This document shows, piece by piece, positions 33,556 to 42,115 of a stretch of DNA of 64,000 nt. The DNA comes from Candidatus Manganitrophaceae bacterium (GTDB taxonomy: Bacteria; Nitrospirota; Nitrospiria; SBBL01; Manganitrophaceae). How positions within the stretch are numbered: the stretch's first letter is position 1; each line of letters starts with the position of its first letter. The notes under the pieces are model-generated. The model was not told the origin of the DNA and ran no database searches. It saw nothing but the letters and a program-made list of their open reading frames with translations. The stretch is from contig JACQEZ010000020.1 in assembly GCA_016200325.1 (NCBI GenBank), positions 124,001 to 188,000 on the forward strand, given 5' to 3'. The translations under genes and the position numbers were made by a program.

Positions 33556-34728
33556 ATGCAGACACTTTCTCTCAAAAAGGCAGTTGTAACCCGCGTCATG
33601 CGGGGTCATCCTTGGATCTATCGTAACGAGCTTCCGGAACTCCCGCCCGATTTTCCTCCCGGCGCGTTGGTTGAGTTGGTCGACTCCCGAGGCCGTTTTA
33701 TCGCCATCGGTTATTGCAATCCAAAATCGGTCATTACGGTGCGGATTTTATCGCGGGAGCGGGAGACGATCGATGAAGGCTTTTTTCGAAAGAGAATCGG
33801 GGCGGCCCATCGTTTTCGGGAGCGGTTTTATGCCGGTGAAGAGAGCTATCGGGTCGTTTATAGCGAGGCCGATCTTCTTCCCGGGGTGATCCTCGACCGA
33901 TATGGAGATCACGCCGTCGTCCAGATTTTGACCGCCGGGATGGAGCGGCATACCGAATCGATTGTCGCCGCCATCCGAGAGGTTCTCTCGCCGCAGACCC
34001 TCATCGCCCGAAATGATGTCTCTTCCCGCGCCCTCGAAGGGTTGAAAGTAGAAAGCAGCATCCTCTTCGGAACCTATGCGCCGCCGGTTGTCGTTAAAAA
34101 AAACGGCCTTCATTTTGAAGTCGATCTGCTGGCCGGCCAGAAGCCCGGATTCTTTTTAGACCAGTCCGACAACTATCTTGCCCTGCAAGGAATCGTAGAG
34201 GGACAGGAGGTCCTCGACACCTTCTGTTACAGCGGAGGCTGGTCGTTGCACGCGGCTCGATTCGATGCGAAGTCGATCACCGGGGTCGACGCATCCGAGA
34301 GCGCCATTGCGCTTGCCCGTCAAAACGCAATCCGGAACGGCTCGGATGCACGCTGCCAGTTTTATGTCGCCAATGTTTTCGATTTCTTAAAGGAGTGCGA
34401 AAAGGAGAGGCGGCGGTATGACTGCATTATCCTCGACCCTCCCTCTTTCGTAAAGCGCCGGAAGGAGATCGAGAATGCAATCCGGGGCTATAAAGAGATC
34501 AACCTTCGGGCGATGAAACTCCTCCGGCCGGGAGGATTCCTCGTCACCTGTTCCTGCTCCTACCATCTCTCGCCCGATCAGTTTCGCGACATGCTCGTCG
34601 ATGCCGCCGGAGATGTCGGAAGAACCCTCCGGCAGATTTCCCTTCGATCGCAAGGAAAAGACCATCCGGCGCTTCTCGCCCTTCCAGAGACAGAATATCT
34701 GAAATGTGCCTTTCTGCAGGTTCTATAA
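33556..34728 (+). CDS. rlmI: Class I rRNA (cytosine-C5) methyltransferase, RlmI-like
   Basis: A 390-residue enzyme with an N-terminal PUA domain (about 1-75, with GHPWIYRNE) and a central EEI/RlmI linker region, then a Rossmann methyltransferase: QKPGFFLDQSDNY, VLDTFCYSGGWSLHAAR and the catalytic-loop ILDPPSFVKRR, with the TCSCSYH motif carrying the catalytic Cys. Orthologues methylate C1962 of 23S rRNA using SAM. Length and domain order fit RlmI/YccW. Independent transcription is likely as it follows a strong terminator. Confidence 0.88.
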   Translation: MQTLSLKKAVVTRVMRGHPWIYRNELPELPPDFPPGALVELVDSRGRFIAIGYCNPKSVITVRILSRERETIDEGFFRKRIGAAHRFRERFYAGEESYRVVYSEADLLPGVILDRYGDHAVVQILTAGMERHTESIVAAIREVLSPQTLIARNDVSSRALEGLKVESSILFGTYAPPVVVKKNGLHFEVDLLAGQKPGFFLDQSDNYLALQGIVEGQEVLDTFCYSGGWSLHAARFDAKSITGVDASESAIALARQNAIRNGSDARCQFYVANVFDFLKECEKERRRYDCIILDPPSFVKRRKEIENAIRGYKEINLRAMKLLRPGGFLVTCSCSYHLSPDQFRDMLVDAAGDVGRTLRQISLRSQGKDHPALLALPETEYLKCAFLQVL

Positions 34729-34877
34729 GAGGTAAAACGGCGCGCTTCGGGCCGATCTCCCACGAATAGATGCGGAATCGCCGCGTCCCCCCACTTTACC
34801 GTTCGGTACAGATCCGCTAAAATAAATAAATGCGGAGATGATCCGAATCGATATTTTAGTGAAGGGGAGGGGAGACG

Positions 34878-36014
34878 ATGAGCGATTATTCACCGGGCTT
34901 GGCGGGTGTTCCTGCAACGCGGTCCAAGGTCAGCTACCTGGATGGAACCAAGGGGATCTTGGAGTACCGCGGCATTCGGCTGGAGACCTTGGCCGAGCGG
35001 AGCCACTTTATTGAAACCGCTTATCTTCTTCTGTTTGGAAATCTCCCAACCCCCGCTCAGCTTGAGAGGTTTGATAAAGACTTACGGATCCATCGGCGAA
35101 TTAAGTATCGGATCGTCGATCTGATCAAGTGTCTCCCGGACAACGGCCACCCGATGGATGCCTTGCAGGCGGCGGTGGCAGCGCTGGGAATGTTTTATCC
35201 AGACAAGAATGTTCAGGATGAGCAGACGCAATATCTCTCCGCCGTCCGTCTCATCGCCAAGCTGCCGACGATCGTCGCCGCTTACGCGCGGCTCCGGCGG
35301 GGCGATGACCAGATCCAGCCGCGCGATGATCTAAATTACGCTGAAAACTTCCTCTATATGCTCACCGAGAAGGTCCCCGACAAGGTGATGTCGGAGGTCT
35401 TCGACACCTGTCTCATCCTTCATGCCGAACACACCATGAACGCCTCCACCTTCAGCGGACTGGTCACGGCGTCGACGCTCGCCGATCCCTACACCGTCGT
35501 CTCCTCGGCGGTCGGCACCCTCAAAGGACCGCTGCATGGCGGGGCGAACGAGAAGGTCTTGGCAATGCTCAAAGAGATTGGCTCCGTCGATCGGGTCCGG
35601 CCTCACATTGAGGCGAAGGTCAAAGCCAAGGAGCGGATCATGGGCCTGGGGCATCGGGAGTATAAAGTGAAAGATCCCCGCGCGATCATCCTTCAAAAGC
35701 TGGCAAAGCGGATCTTCGAGCATTACGGAAAATCGCCCCTTTATGAAGTGGCCGTCGAGGTGGAGAAGATTGGGGAGGAGTATCTCTCTTCAAAGAAAAT
35801 TTACGCCAATGTCGATTTCTATTCCGGCATCCTCTACCAAAAGATGGGGATCGAGTCCGATTTCTTTACCCCGATTTTTGCGATGGCCCGCGTCGTCGGC
35901 TGGCTGGCCCACTGGATCGAGCAGGTCAAGGACAACCATATCTTCCGGCCGACCGAGATCTATGAAGGGGAGCATAACCGAACGTATCTGCCGATGTCGG
36001 AGCGAAAGGGATAG
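34878..36014 (+). CDS. gltA: Citrate synthase
   Basis: A 378-residue citrate synthase of the short Gram-positive/archaeal-like length, which condenses acetyl-CoA and oxaloacetate. Recognisable sites are GILEYRGI, the ILHAEHTMNAS substrate His region, GPLHGGANE, MGLGHREYKVKDPRA, and NVDFYSGIL carrying the catalytic Asp. No N-terminal extension of the E. coli hexameric type is present. Preceded by GGGGAGGGGAG ribosome site; monocistronic by spacing. Confidence 0.95.
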   Translation: MSDYSPGLAGVPATRSKVSYLDGTKGILEYRGIRLETLAERSHFIETAYLLLFGNLPTPAQLERFDKDLRIHRRIKYRIVDLIKCLPDNGHPMDALQAAVAALGMFYPDKNVQDEQTQYLSAVRLIAKLPTIVAAYARLRRGDDQIQPRDDLNYAENFLYMLTEKVPDKVMSEVFDTCLILHAEHTMNASTFSGLVTASTLADPYTVVSSAVGTLKGPLHGGANEKVLAMLKEIGSVDRVRPHIEAKVKAKERIMGLGHREYKVKDPRAIILQKLAKRIFEHYGKSPLYEVAVEVEKIGEEYLSSKKIYANVDFYSGILYQKMGIESDFFTPIFAMARVVGWLAHWIEQVKDNHIFRPTEIYEGEHNRTYLPMSERKG

Positions 36015-36050
36015 GCCGGGGATCGACCGATTTCTTTAAAAGAAAACCAC

Positions 36051-36079
36051 TTGACTCCTTTTCGGGAATATTGTAATTC
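36051..36079 (+). promoter_or_regulatory. Possible sigma-70 promoter upstream of the lysine-rich protein
   Basis: TTGACT at 36051 is followed after 17 bp by TAATTC; an overlapping TGTAAT at 36072 gives 15-bp spacing. Position, 65-90 bp before the next start codon, is appropriate, but the -10 match is weak. Confidence 0.35.
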
Positions 36080-36143
36080 TTGAAGCGGAATCTTTATTCT
36101 TGGTTGAACCGACGACCTGTCTAAAACGGGAGGGGGCAAACCG

Positions 36144-36845
36144 ATGAAGAAGGCTGCGACAAGAAAAAAGCCGGCAACGAGAACCGCTAAAAAAGGCGTC
36201 AAGAAGAGCACCGCAAAGACGGTCCGGGGGAGAACCAGCGCAAAGAGCGCCGCGCTGAAAAAGAAGACCACGGCGAAGGCTAAAACGGCCAAAGGGAGAT
36301 CTGCCGCAGCAAAACGGACCCCCTCTAAACCGGCCACCTCTAAGAAAGCGACCTCTAAAAGATCGACCGCCAAGAAGGCGACGACCGCTAAAAAATCAAC
36401 TCCCAAAGCAACCCAAAAAACAGCAGCCAAAAGAAAACCAACCGCCGCTCGATCTGCCGCGGCTGCTGAAAAGCTGACCGCCGTTCCAAAAAGAGTGACA
36501 CCCCCGGTTCCGGTGATCTCGACCCGGGATGCTCCCGTCCCTTCTCCCGCCTCTCCAACGACCTCCACCCCGGGGCAGGCCGCCGCAGAGACCGTCATCG
36601 AGCAACCGATCGGCACGGTGACCCATTACTATTCGCATCTCTCCGTGGCAGTGGTCCAGCTCAATGAAGGGAACCTACAGGTCGGGGACACCATCCGGAT
36701 CAAAGGACATACGACCAATCTGGAACAGCCGATCGAGTCGATGGAGGTCGACCATCAGTCGGTTCAACAGGCCTCCTCAGGGCAGGTCTTCGGGCTCAAA
36801 GTCCGGGATCACGTCCGTGAGCATGATCAGATCTACAAAGGCTAG
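36144..36845 (+). CDS. Lysine/alanine-rich histone-H1-like tail fused to EF-Tu domain-2-like barrel
   Basis: A 233-residue two-part protein. Residues 1-115 are almost entirely K, A, T, R and S with AKK/TAKK repeats, as in bacterial histone H1-like proteins that bind nucleic acid. After a Pro/Thr linker, residues about 155-233 (IGTVTHYYSHLSVAVVQL, then GDTIRIKGHTTNLEQPI, ending VREHDQIYKG) match the small translation-factor-like barrel related to EF-Tu domain 2. Stand-alone barrels of this kind are common hypothetical proteins; the basic tail makes this one a plausible ribosome- or nucleoid-associated protein. Function is not known. Confidence 0.8.
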   Translation: MKKAATRKKPATRTAKKGVKKSTAKTVRGRTSAKSAALKKKTTAKAKTAKGRSAAAKRTPSKPATSKKATSKRSTAKKATTAKKSTPKATQKTAAKRKPTAARSAAAAEKLTAVPKRVTPPVPVISTRDAPVPSPASPTTSTPGQAAAETVIEQPIGTVTHYYSHLSVAVVQLNEGNLQVGDTIRIKGHTTNLEQPIESMEVDHQSVQQASSGQVFGLKVRDHVREHDQIYKG

Positions 36846-37142
36846 GCCGAGCGGATCGGGCGTTTCGCAATCGGGCGACCGAATCCATCAAGACGGAGCG
36901 GTACCGCTTTAACTTTTGAATGATTGAGTGCCTTCTTCGGTCTTTCGTCCCTCTTCGGTTCGTACGTCGATCGTACCTTATCGTCCGAGACCGATCTCGA
37001 AACCCTCCTATAGAACGTTTAGAATGCCGGTTTCTCATCCGTTTTTTTCCTCTCTCTCTTGCTATTTTATTTCAGGTCGAATTAAACTTTTCTCATGTTC
37101 TGTAGCTCCGCGTGAATCGATCACCCTCAAAGGGAGGAAGCG

Positions 37143-37436
37143 ATGGCGACCTATATCATGCTCAGCACCATCACCGATGACGGAAGCAAGACGCTCTATG
37201 AAAATCCAAGCCGTTTGAAGGAGGTCAATAAAGAGATCGAAGGGATGGGGGTGAAGGTCATCGGACAATATGCGACCCTCGGACCGTACGATTTCGTCAA
37301 TATCATTGAAGCTCCCGACAATGAGACGGTGGCGCGGCTTTCGGTCGCGCTCGGAGCGCGGGGATCGGTTCGGCTGCTCACCCTGCCGGCGATCCCGATT
37401 GAGAAATTCATCTCCACGCTGGGACAGAAAAAATAA
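37143..37436 (+). CDS. GYD domain protein
   Basis: A 97-residue ferredoxin-like-fold protein of the GYD family, named after a G-x-YD motif seen here as LGPYDFVNIIEAPDNETVARL. Starts ATYIMLSTITDDG and has the characteristic EGMGVKVIGQYATLG strand. Dimeric alpha/beta-barrel relatives exist but no role is established. The 297 bp upstream hold no recognisable feature. Convergent with the uracil-DNA glycosylase gene. Confidence 0.9.
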   Translation: MATYIMLSTITDDGSKTLYENPSRLKEVNKEIEGMGVKVIGQYATLGPYDFVNIIEAPDNETVARLSVALGARGSVRLLTLPAIPIEKFISTLGQKK

Positions 37437-37443
37437 CCGTGGC

Positions 37444-38142
37444 CTAACGGCGTCGGTCGAGGTCGGTCCGGATCGTCTTAAAGACCGTGTCAAACATCGA
37501 CTCGGTCAGGCGGCCGGTTTGTGTGTTCTGGCGGCTGGGATGATAGGAGATAAAGAGGCGGAGGGCCGGGGCAATGGGGTAAGCCGCGCCATGTTGGAAG
37601 GGGAGGGCGGCGGCCGGCAGGTCGATCCCACGCGCGTCACGAAGGGCCGCCCGAAATCCGTCGAGCGCGATCTTCCCAAAAACAAGAACCGCTTTCACCT
37701 TGGTCAGTAGCCGCAGCTCGTTGACCAAATGTCCTCGGCACGCATCGATTTCGCTGGGGAGCGGTTTGTTCTCGGGCGGGGCGCAGTGGGCGACCGCGGT
37801 CAGGTAGGCATCGTGCAGGCGAAGACCGTCGCCGCGGTGCTGTGAGGTCGGTTGGTTGGCAAAGCCCGCTTTGTGAAGGGCGCGAAAGAGAAAGTCGCCC
37901 GAGGCGTCCCCCGTGAAGACCCGTCCGGTGCGGTTTCCGCCATGCGCGGCCGGCGCCAGTCCGATCATGAGGAGCCGCGCCTTCGGATCTCCCCATCCCG
38001 GAACCGGTCTTCCCCAGTAGGTCTCCTCCCGATAGGCCCGTCGTTTCGTCTGGGCGACCTCCCGGCAGTAGTTCACCAGCCGAGGGCAGCGGGTGCAATT
38101 TACGATCTCTTCTTCGATCGATTGAATCGTCTGGAGGGTCAC
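37444..38142 (-). CDS. Uracil-DNA glycosylase, family 5 (UDGb)
   Basis: A 232-residue iron-sulfur uracil-DNA glycosylase. Cysteines near the N-terminus (C16, C19, C26) and a later pair (about 125 and 139) fit the 4Fe-4S ligands. Motif GLAPAAHGGNRTGR lacks the family-4 catalytic Glu/Asp pattern and matches family 5, and the minor-groove motif HPSRQNTQTG is present. It removes uracil and other deaminated bases from DNA in base-excision repair. Divergent from the small membrane protein gene with only 6 bp between starts. Confidence 0.9.
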   Translation of the reverse strand: MTLQTIQSIEEEIVNCTRCPRLVNYCREVAQTKRRAYREETYWGRPVPGWGDPKARLLMIGLAPAAHGGNRTGRVFTGDASGDFLFRALHKAGFANQPTSQHRGDGLRLHDAYLTAVAHCAPPENKPLPSEIDACRGHLVNELRLLTKVKAVLVFGKIALDGFRAALRDARGIDLPAAALPFQHGAAYPIAPALRLFISYHPSRQNTQTGRLTESMFDTVFKTIRTDLDRRR

Positions 38143-38148
38143 AGGCCG

Positions 38149-38583
38149 ATGGTATCAAATCAGAAACGGCGTGACAAGGGGAGAAGCCTGCTCGGAGGAC
38201 TCGGCCTGATCTCTTTGGCCGGCTTTCTCGTCACCCTCCCGCATGCGGTAGAAGACTTTGTCTACGGTGTGCCGCAGAAGTATGGCGTCGGCCTCTCGGT
38301 GGCGGGGTTTCTCCTCGCCGTCGGCTACTTCGTCCAGGTCTATGGCATTATTCTCTTAATGTCGGAAAGGCCGGCGGGAAGGTGGATCACCTTGATGATC
38401 GGTTTCACCTGGCTTGCAGGGGCATCATGGGACCATCTCCTCGATCTTTTCAGCGCTGAGCCTTATCGCCAAGGGGCGATCTCTCGGACCTGGATTGCCG
38501 GCATCTTCCTCTGGAGTATGACCGTGGTATCGGCCTCTCTCTTTCTGCTTTACTCGGCCTATTCGGCGCGCCGTCTGAAATAG
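38149..38583 (+). CDS. Small membrane protein, four predicted helices
   Basis: A 144-residue integral membrane protein with four hydrophobic segments (about 15-35, 47-67, 75-97, 117-137). The ATG at 38149 with GGAGG upstream is preferred; the longer frame from 37852 is an antisense shadow of the glycosylase. Motifs PHAVEDFVYG and GASWDHLLD contain acidic and His residues near helix ends. I do not recognise a family. It overlaps the end of treZ by 25 bp, converging. Confidence 0.7.
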   Translation: MVSNQKRRDKGRSLLGGLGLISLAGFLVTLPHAVEDFVYGVPQKYGVGLSVAGFLLAVGYFVQVYGIILLMSERPAGRWITLMIGFTWLAGASWDHLLDLFSAEPYRQGAISRTWIAGIFLWSMTVVSASLFLLYSAYSARRLK

Positions 38584-40418
38584 GCGGCGAGCTGATAAGG
38601 AGCAAGCCGAAGCGGTGTCGGGCGACCCCCTTCTATCACAGCAGGGAGGAGCGCTTCCTCCTTTCCACCGAACTGTTTTTCTTCACTGTCGAGACGCCGC
38701 TCCCACCTTCCGTCGGGAAGCTGAAGCGAAAGAGACGTAGGGCTTGGATTGAGGCTGAAGAGGATTGCACGCTCCTCGCCGGATTTGACAAGGAGACAAG
38801 CCTCCGAATCGAACCGGTCTACCGAAACCAACCCCGGCGTGGAAACGGTCTTCCACTCGGATTTTCGAAGCGCGATCGCCTGCTTATAAAATGTGAAGAG
38901 CTGGTCATAGGGCGCCTGGTAACGCCGCGACGGATCGATTTTCGATCTCAAGAAAGTCTCTTCCGATTGGGGATCCGGCACCCCGCCCGTCCATCCGAAT
39001 TGCGCCGCCTCTTCCGCCCTTCCTTTTCTCACCCCCTCGGCCAGAGCCGGATCTTGGTAGTCGGTGAAATATTGAAAGGGAGCGGTCTCTCCATACTCCT
39101 CCCCCATGAAGAGAAGGGGGAGGTTCGGCGAGAGGAGCACCATGGCGGCGGCGAGCTTTTGAGCCTCAAATGGAATGAGCGTCGACAGGCGGTCCCCCTG
39201 AATCCGGTTCCCGATCTGATCATGGTTTTGGGAAAAGACGACAAACCGAAAAGGAGAGAGATCCGCAGAGGGGCTCCCGTGAATCCGATTCCGATAAGGA
39301 GAATAGGTTCCAGCGATGACATACCCTTCGCGAATCGCCCGCGCCATCTGATCGAGCTGCCCAAAATCAAGATAATACCCTTGCTCTTCTTTTGTCAGAA
39401 GCGTATGAAGACAATGGTGAAAATCATCGCTCCATTGGGCATCGATCCCATAACCTCCCCGTTCCGGCGGCAGGATGATCTTTGGGTCGTTCAGGTCGCT
39501 CTCGGCGATGAGATGGACCGACCGTCCCAATTCCGAGGCGAGCGCCCCGACCGCTTCCTTCATTTCACGCAAGATATGTTTGGCGGAGAAGTCGTAGATC
39601 GCATGGATGGCGTCGAGCCGCAGCGCATCGATGTGGTATTCGCGAATCCAATAGAGGGCATTATCGATCACATAGCGCCGGACGAAATCGGATCCGGCAT
39701 CGTCATAATTGACGGCGTCTCCCCATGGGGTCTTATATTTCGGCGTGAAGTAGGGGCCGAATTCGCGGAGGTAGTTTCCCTCATGGCCGACGTGATTGTA
39801 AACGACGTCGAGGACGACCGCGATCCCGGCCGCATGACAAGCGTCGACCAGACGCTTCAGCCCGATCGGTCCGCCGTAGCTGCTTTGAGGGGCAAAGAGA
39901 TGAACGCCGTCATATCCCCAGTTCCGGGTTCCGGGGAATTGGGCGATCGGCATAATCTCGATGGCGGTCACACCGAGGTCATTTTTCAAATAGCCGAGCT
40001 GAGGGATGATCGCTTCGAACGTCCCTTCATTCGTAAACGTTCCGGTATGAAGCTCATAGAAGAGATAGCTTTCCAACGGAATCCCCCGCCAGGCGGCATC
40101 CGACCAGGAGAATGCATTGGGGGCGACGATTTCGGACGGTCCATGGACCCCTTCCGGTTGGAATCGGGAGTAAGGGTCGGGCCGCTCTTTCTCTCCGTCG
40201 ATTTTATAAAAGTAGCGGCTGCCGACCGGAACCTCTTTTACGGTCGCTTCAAAACAGTTCCGGCCGGCCGGCCGCATCGGCGTCTGAAGAGGAAGCCCCT
40301 GGCCGATGAGCTTGACCGCCATCTCCTTGGCAAAAGGGGCCCATACATGGAATTGGATCGTTTTATTTTCGAGGATCGTGGCGCCAAAAGGGATGGAATG
40401 TACGGGGGCTGACTTCAA
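38559..40418 (-). CDS. treZ: Malto-oligosyltrehalose trehalohydrolase
   Basis: A 619-residue GH13 enzyme that releases trehalose from maltooligosyl-trehalose. It has an N-terminal CBM48/isoamylase N domain (about 1-95, FHVWAPFAKEMAVKL), then the TIM barrel with region I VVYNHVGHEGN, region II ALRLDAIHAI (nucleophile Asp), region III HLIAESDLND (acid/base Glu) and region IV FSQNHDQIGNR. The QNHDQIGNR form and the FHHCLHTLLT segment are typical of TreZ. Its usual partner TreY is not in the window. Confidence 0.95.
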   Translation of the reverse strand: MKSAPVHSIPFGATILENKTIQFHVWAPFAKEMAVKLIGQGLPLQTPMRPAGRNCFEATVKEVPVGSRYFYKIDGEKERPDPYSRFQPEGVHGPSEIVAPNAFSWSDAAWRGIPLESYLFYELHTGTFTNEGTFEAIIPQLGYLKNDLGVTAIEIMPIAQFPGTRNWGYDGVHLFAPQSSYGGPIGLKRLVDACHAAGIAVVLDVVYNHVGHEGNYLREFGPYFTPKYKTPWGDAVNYDDAGSDFVRRYVIDNALYWIREYHIDALRLDAIHAIYDFSAKHILREMKEAVGALASELGRSVHLIAESDLNDPKIILPPERGGYGIDAQWSDDFHHCLHTLLTKEEQGYYLDFGQLDQMARAIREGYVIAGTYSPYRNRIHGSPSADLSPFRFVVFSQNHDQIGNRIQGDRLSTLIPFEAQKLAAAMVLLSPNLPLLFMGEEYGETAPFQYFTDYQDPALAEGVRKGRAEEAAQFGWTGGVPDPQSEETFLRSKIDPSRRYQAPYDQLFTFYKQAIALRKSEWKTVSTPGLVSVDRFDSEACLLVKSGEERAILFSLNPSPTSLSLQLPDGRWERRLDSEEKQFGGKEEALLPAVIEGGRPTPLRLAPYQLAAYFRRRAE

Positions 40419-40519
40419 TTGAACACTCCTTTATAAAGAATATTGCGGTATCGCTTTTATGATTGTACTGAAATAAAAAGGAGGGATACAAGACCACCGA
40501 AAAGATTACGATCGGTCGG

Positions 40520-41347
40520 TCATTTTATCGTGGTGGCAAGCAGGGCGCGGTTCTCGATGACGATCTTTCCATTCTTTCTATAGGCAGAAATAGCGAGGGA
40601 TGTTTCCTGCTTTATTTTTTCTTGATCGATGGGAGAAAATTGATCGAGCGGGGCTTTTAATGTTCCCGACTCGGTATTGATCTTCCAATAGGTCTCGAAG
40701 TCATCGAAGGTATATTCGAGCCGAAGCGGGGTGATGCGGACGTCGCGGAAGCCGGCCGACTGAAAGAGCGCTTCCAATTTTCCGGGAGGACCGAGATCAG
40801 CCATCTTCGGCGTGGGAGGGCGGCGGTCCTGCGGGAGCCGCTTTAGAATCCTCTCCCAAATAAGATGGATCGATCGAATCTGATTGAATTCCCCCCAAAC
40901 GGCGATCGCCATTTTCCCGCCGGTTTTCAGCACGCGACGCATCTCCTTCATCCCCAGGATCGGATCATCAAAGAGCATCACGCCGAAGCGGCTGATCACC
41001 CGGTCGAATCGCTCTGTCTCAAATCCGAGCGCTTCCGCTTTCATTTGAAGAAAGGTCACCGAGGAAAGCCCTTCCCGTTGTCCCTTTTCACGGGCGATGC
41101 CGACCATCGCTTCCGCGCCGTCGATTGCGGTGATTCGAAGGTGGGGGCCGAAACGTCGGGCGATCGTCAGGGAGGGCTCTCCCGTTCCCGCGGCGACATC
41201 GAGAAGCTGCTGTCCCTTCGAAAGATCGGCGGAGGCGATGAGTGCCTCCGCGACCGGCTGGATATAGGGGAGCCACCGATCGAAGCTTTTCGCCATTTCA
41301 TTCCAATCGATGGCACCGGGATTGGATCCGATGGAAGGAGTCGACAT
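40520..41347 (-). CDS. Class I SAM-dependent methyltransferase (UbiE-like)
   Basis: A 275-residue methyltransferase with the SAM-binding LLDVAAGTGEPSL (motif I), AIDGAEAMVGIAREK and FDRVISRFGVMLFDDP with a downstream EMRRVLKTGGKMAIAVWG. The W-G-E segment and lack of extra domains fit small-molecule methyltransferases of the Methyltransf_11/UbiE group. Substrate unknown. A related protein lies at 55765. Confidence 0.88.
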   Translation of the reverse strand: MSTPSIGSNPGAIDWNEMAKSFDRWLPYIQPVAEALIASADLSKGQQLLDVAAGTGEPSLTIARRFGPHLRITAIDGAEAMVGIAREKGQREGLSSVTFLQMKAEALGFETERFDRVISRFGVMLFDDPILGMKEMRRVLKTGGKMAIAVWGEFNQIRSIHLIWERILKRLPQDRRPPTPKMADLGPPGKLEALFQSAGFRDVRITPLRLEYTFDDFETYWKINTESGTLKAPLDQFSPIDQEKIKQETSLAISAYRKNGKIVIENRALLATTIK

Positions 41348-41470
41348 GGAGCGATTCTAATCGAGTGGGGGAAAAAGTCAAGTGTTGATAGGATTGGGTT
41401 TGGCCTCTTTGGGTGGACAAGAAAAGGAGCTGATCGAGGGACCTTCATTCTGATTGCATCAATTTTTTGA

Positions 41471-41499
41471 AAGGTCGTGGGATAAAACCCCACGACCTT
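41471..41499 (-). terminator. Intrinsic terminator-like hairpin after the FHA gene
   Basis: AAGGTCGTGGG and CCCACGACCTT form a perfect 11-bp stem with a 7-nt loop, 17 bp beyond the stop of the FHA gene. On the minus strand TTTC follows the stem; the T tract is short but the stem is strong. Confidence 0.7.
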
Positions 41500-41516
41500 A
41501 GATTCTAAGAATGCGG

Positions 41517-42065
41517 CTATTTTTTAGGTTGAATAGAAATTTCGATGACGGTGTTCCCGACTCGAATTTGATCGCGGTTTTTGAGGAAATCTTCTTTGAT
41601 CACGAAGCCGTTTACCATGGTGCCATTTGCGCTTTTTAGATCCCGGATGATCGCCGTTTCGCCATAGATTTGAATGACGCACTGCTGACGGGAGACCTCC
41701 GGGTCGCGGACGATCATCTCCCCCTCTGTCCGGCCGATTCGGACCACCGGTTTGGAGAGAAGAAAGCGCTTTCCCGGGTCATCCCCTTCGAGGATCGCCA
41801 GACACCATGCTTTGTCGGAAAGAAGAAAGGGGGCCTTTCCCTGGATCATTTTAAAGACCGCTGAGGTTTCGTTTTTGCTTTCTGCCGGAGCATAATTGAG
41901 CATCGTTTTGCTCGGATCGATTCCAAAGCCCCCGCCGCCGAAGGCGGCCGCGGCGATCCCTTTTTTCGGTTTGCTGATATGTTCGCAATAGGGGCATCCC
42001 GCGAGGCCGCTCTTTTCAGGGGAGAGGTCGTAAATGGTATAACAATTTTCACAAGTCATTTGCAT
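41517..42065 (-). CDS. Zinc-ribbon plus FHA domain protein
   Basis: A 182-residue protein. Residues 1-30 form a zinc-ribbon-like C-x2-C (5, 8) and C-x2-C (24, 27). After a low-complexity linker, residues 85-180 make an FHA domain with VRIGRTEG, VSRQQCVI and LKSANGTMVNG, the phosphothreonine-binding loops. FHA domains read Ser/Thr kinase signals, and a Hanks-type kinase is encoded immediately upstream in the same direction (51 bp apart). Partnership with that kinase is a reasonable inference. Confidence 0.9.
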   Translation of the reverse strand: MQMTCENCYTIYDLSPEKSGLAGCPYCEHISKPKKGIAAAAFGGGGFGIDPSKTMLNYAPAESKNETSAVFKMIQGKAPFLLSDKAWCLAILEGDDPGKRFLLSKPVVRIGRTEGEMIVRDPEVSRQQCVIQIYGETAIIRDLKSANGTMVNGFVIKEDFLKNRDQIRVGNTVIEISIQPKK

Positions 42066-42115
42066 GGAGCACCTCGGATTGAAAGGGTTTTGTCGACTGC
42101 GATTAAAAATAGGTA

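Noticed and set aside
38967-40412. 481-codon + strand open frame
   Set aside because: It is exactly antisense to treZ, whose catalytic motifs are complete; the product has no family pattern.
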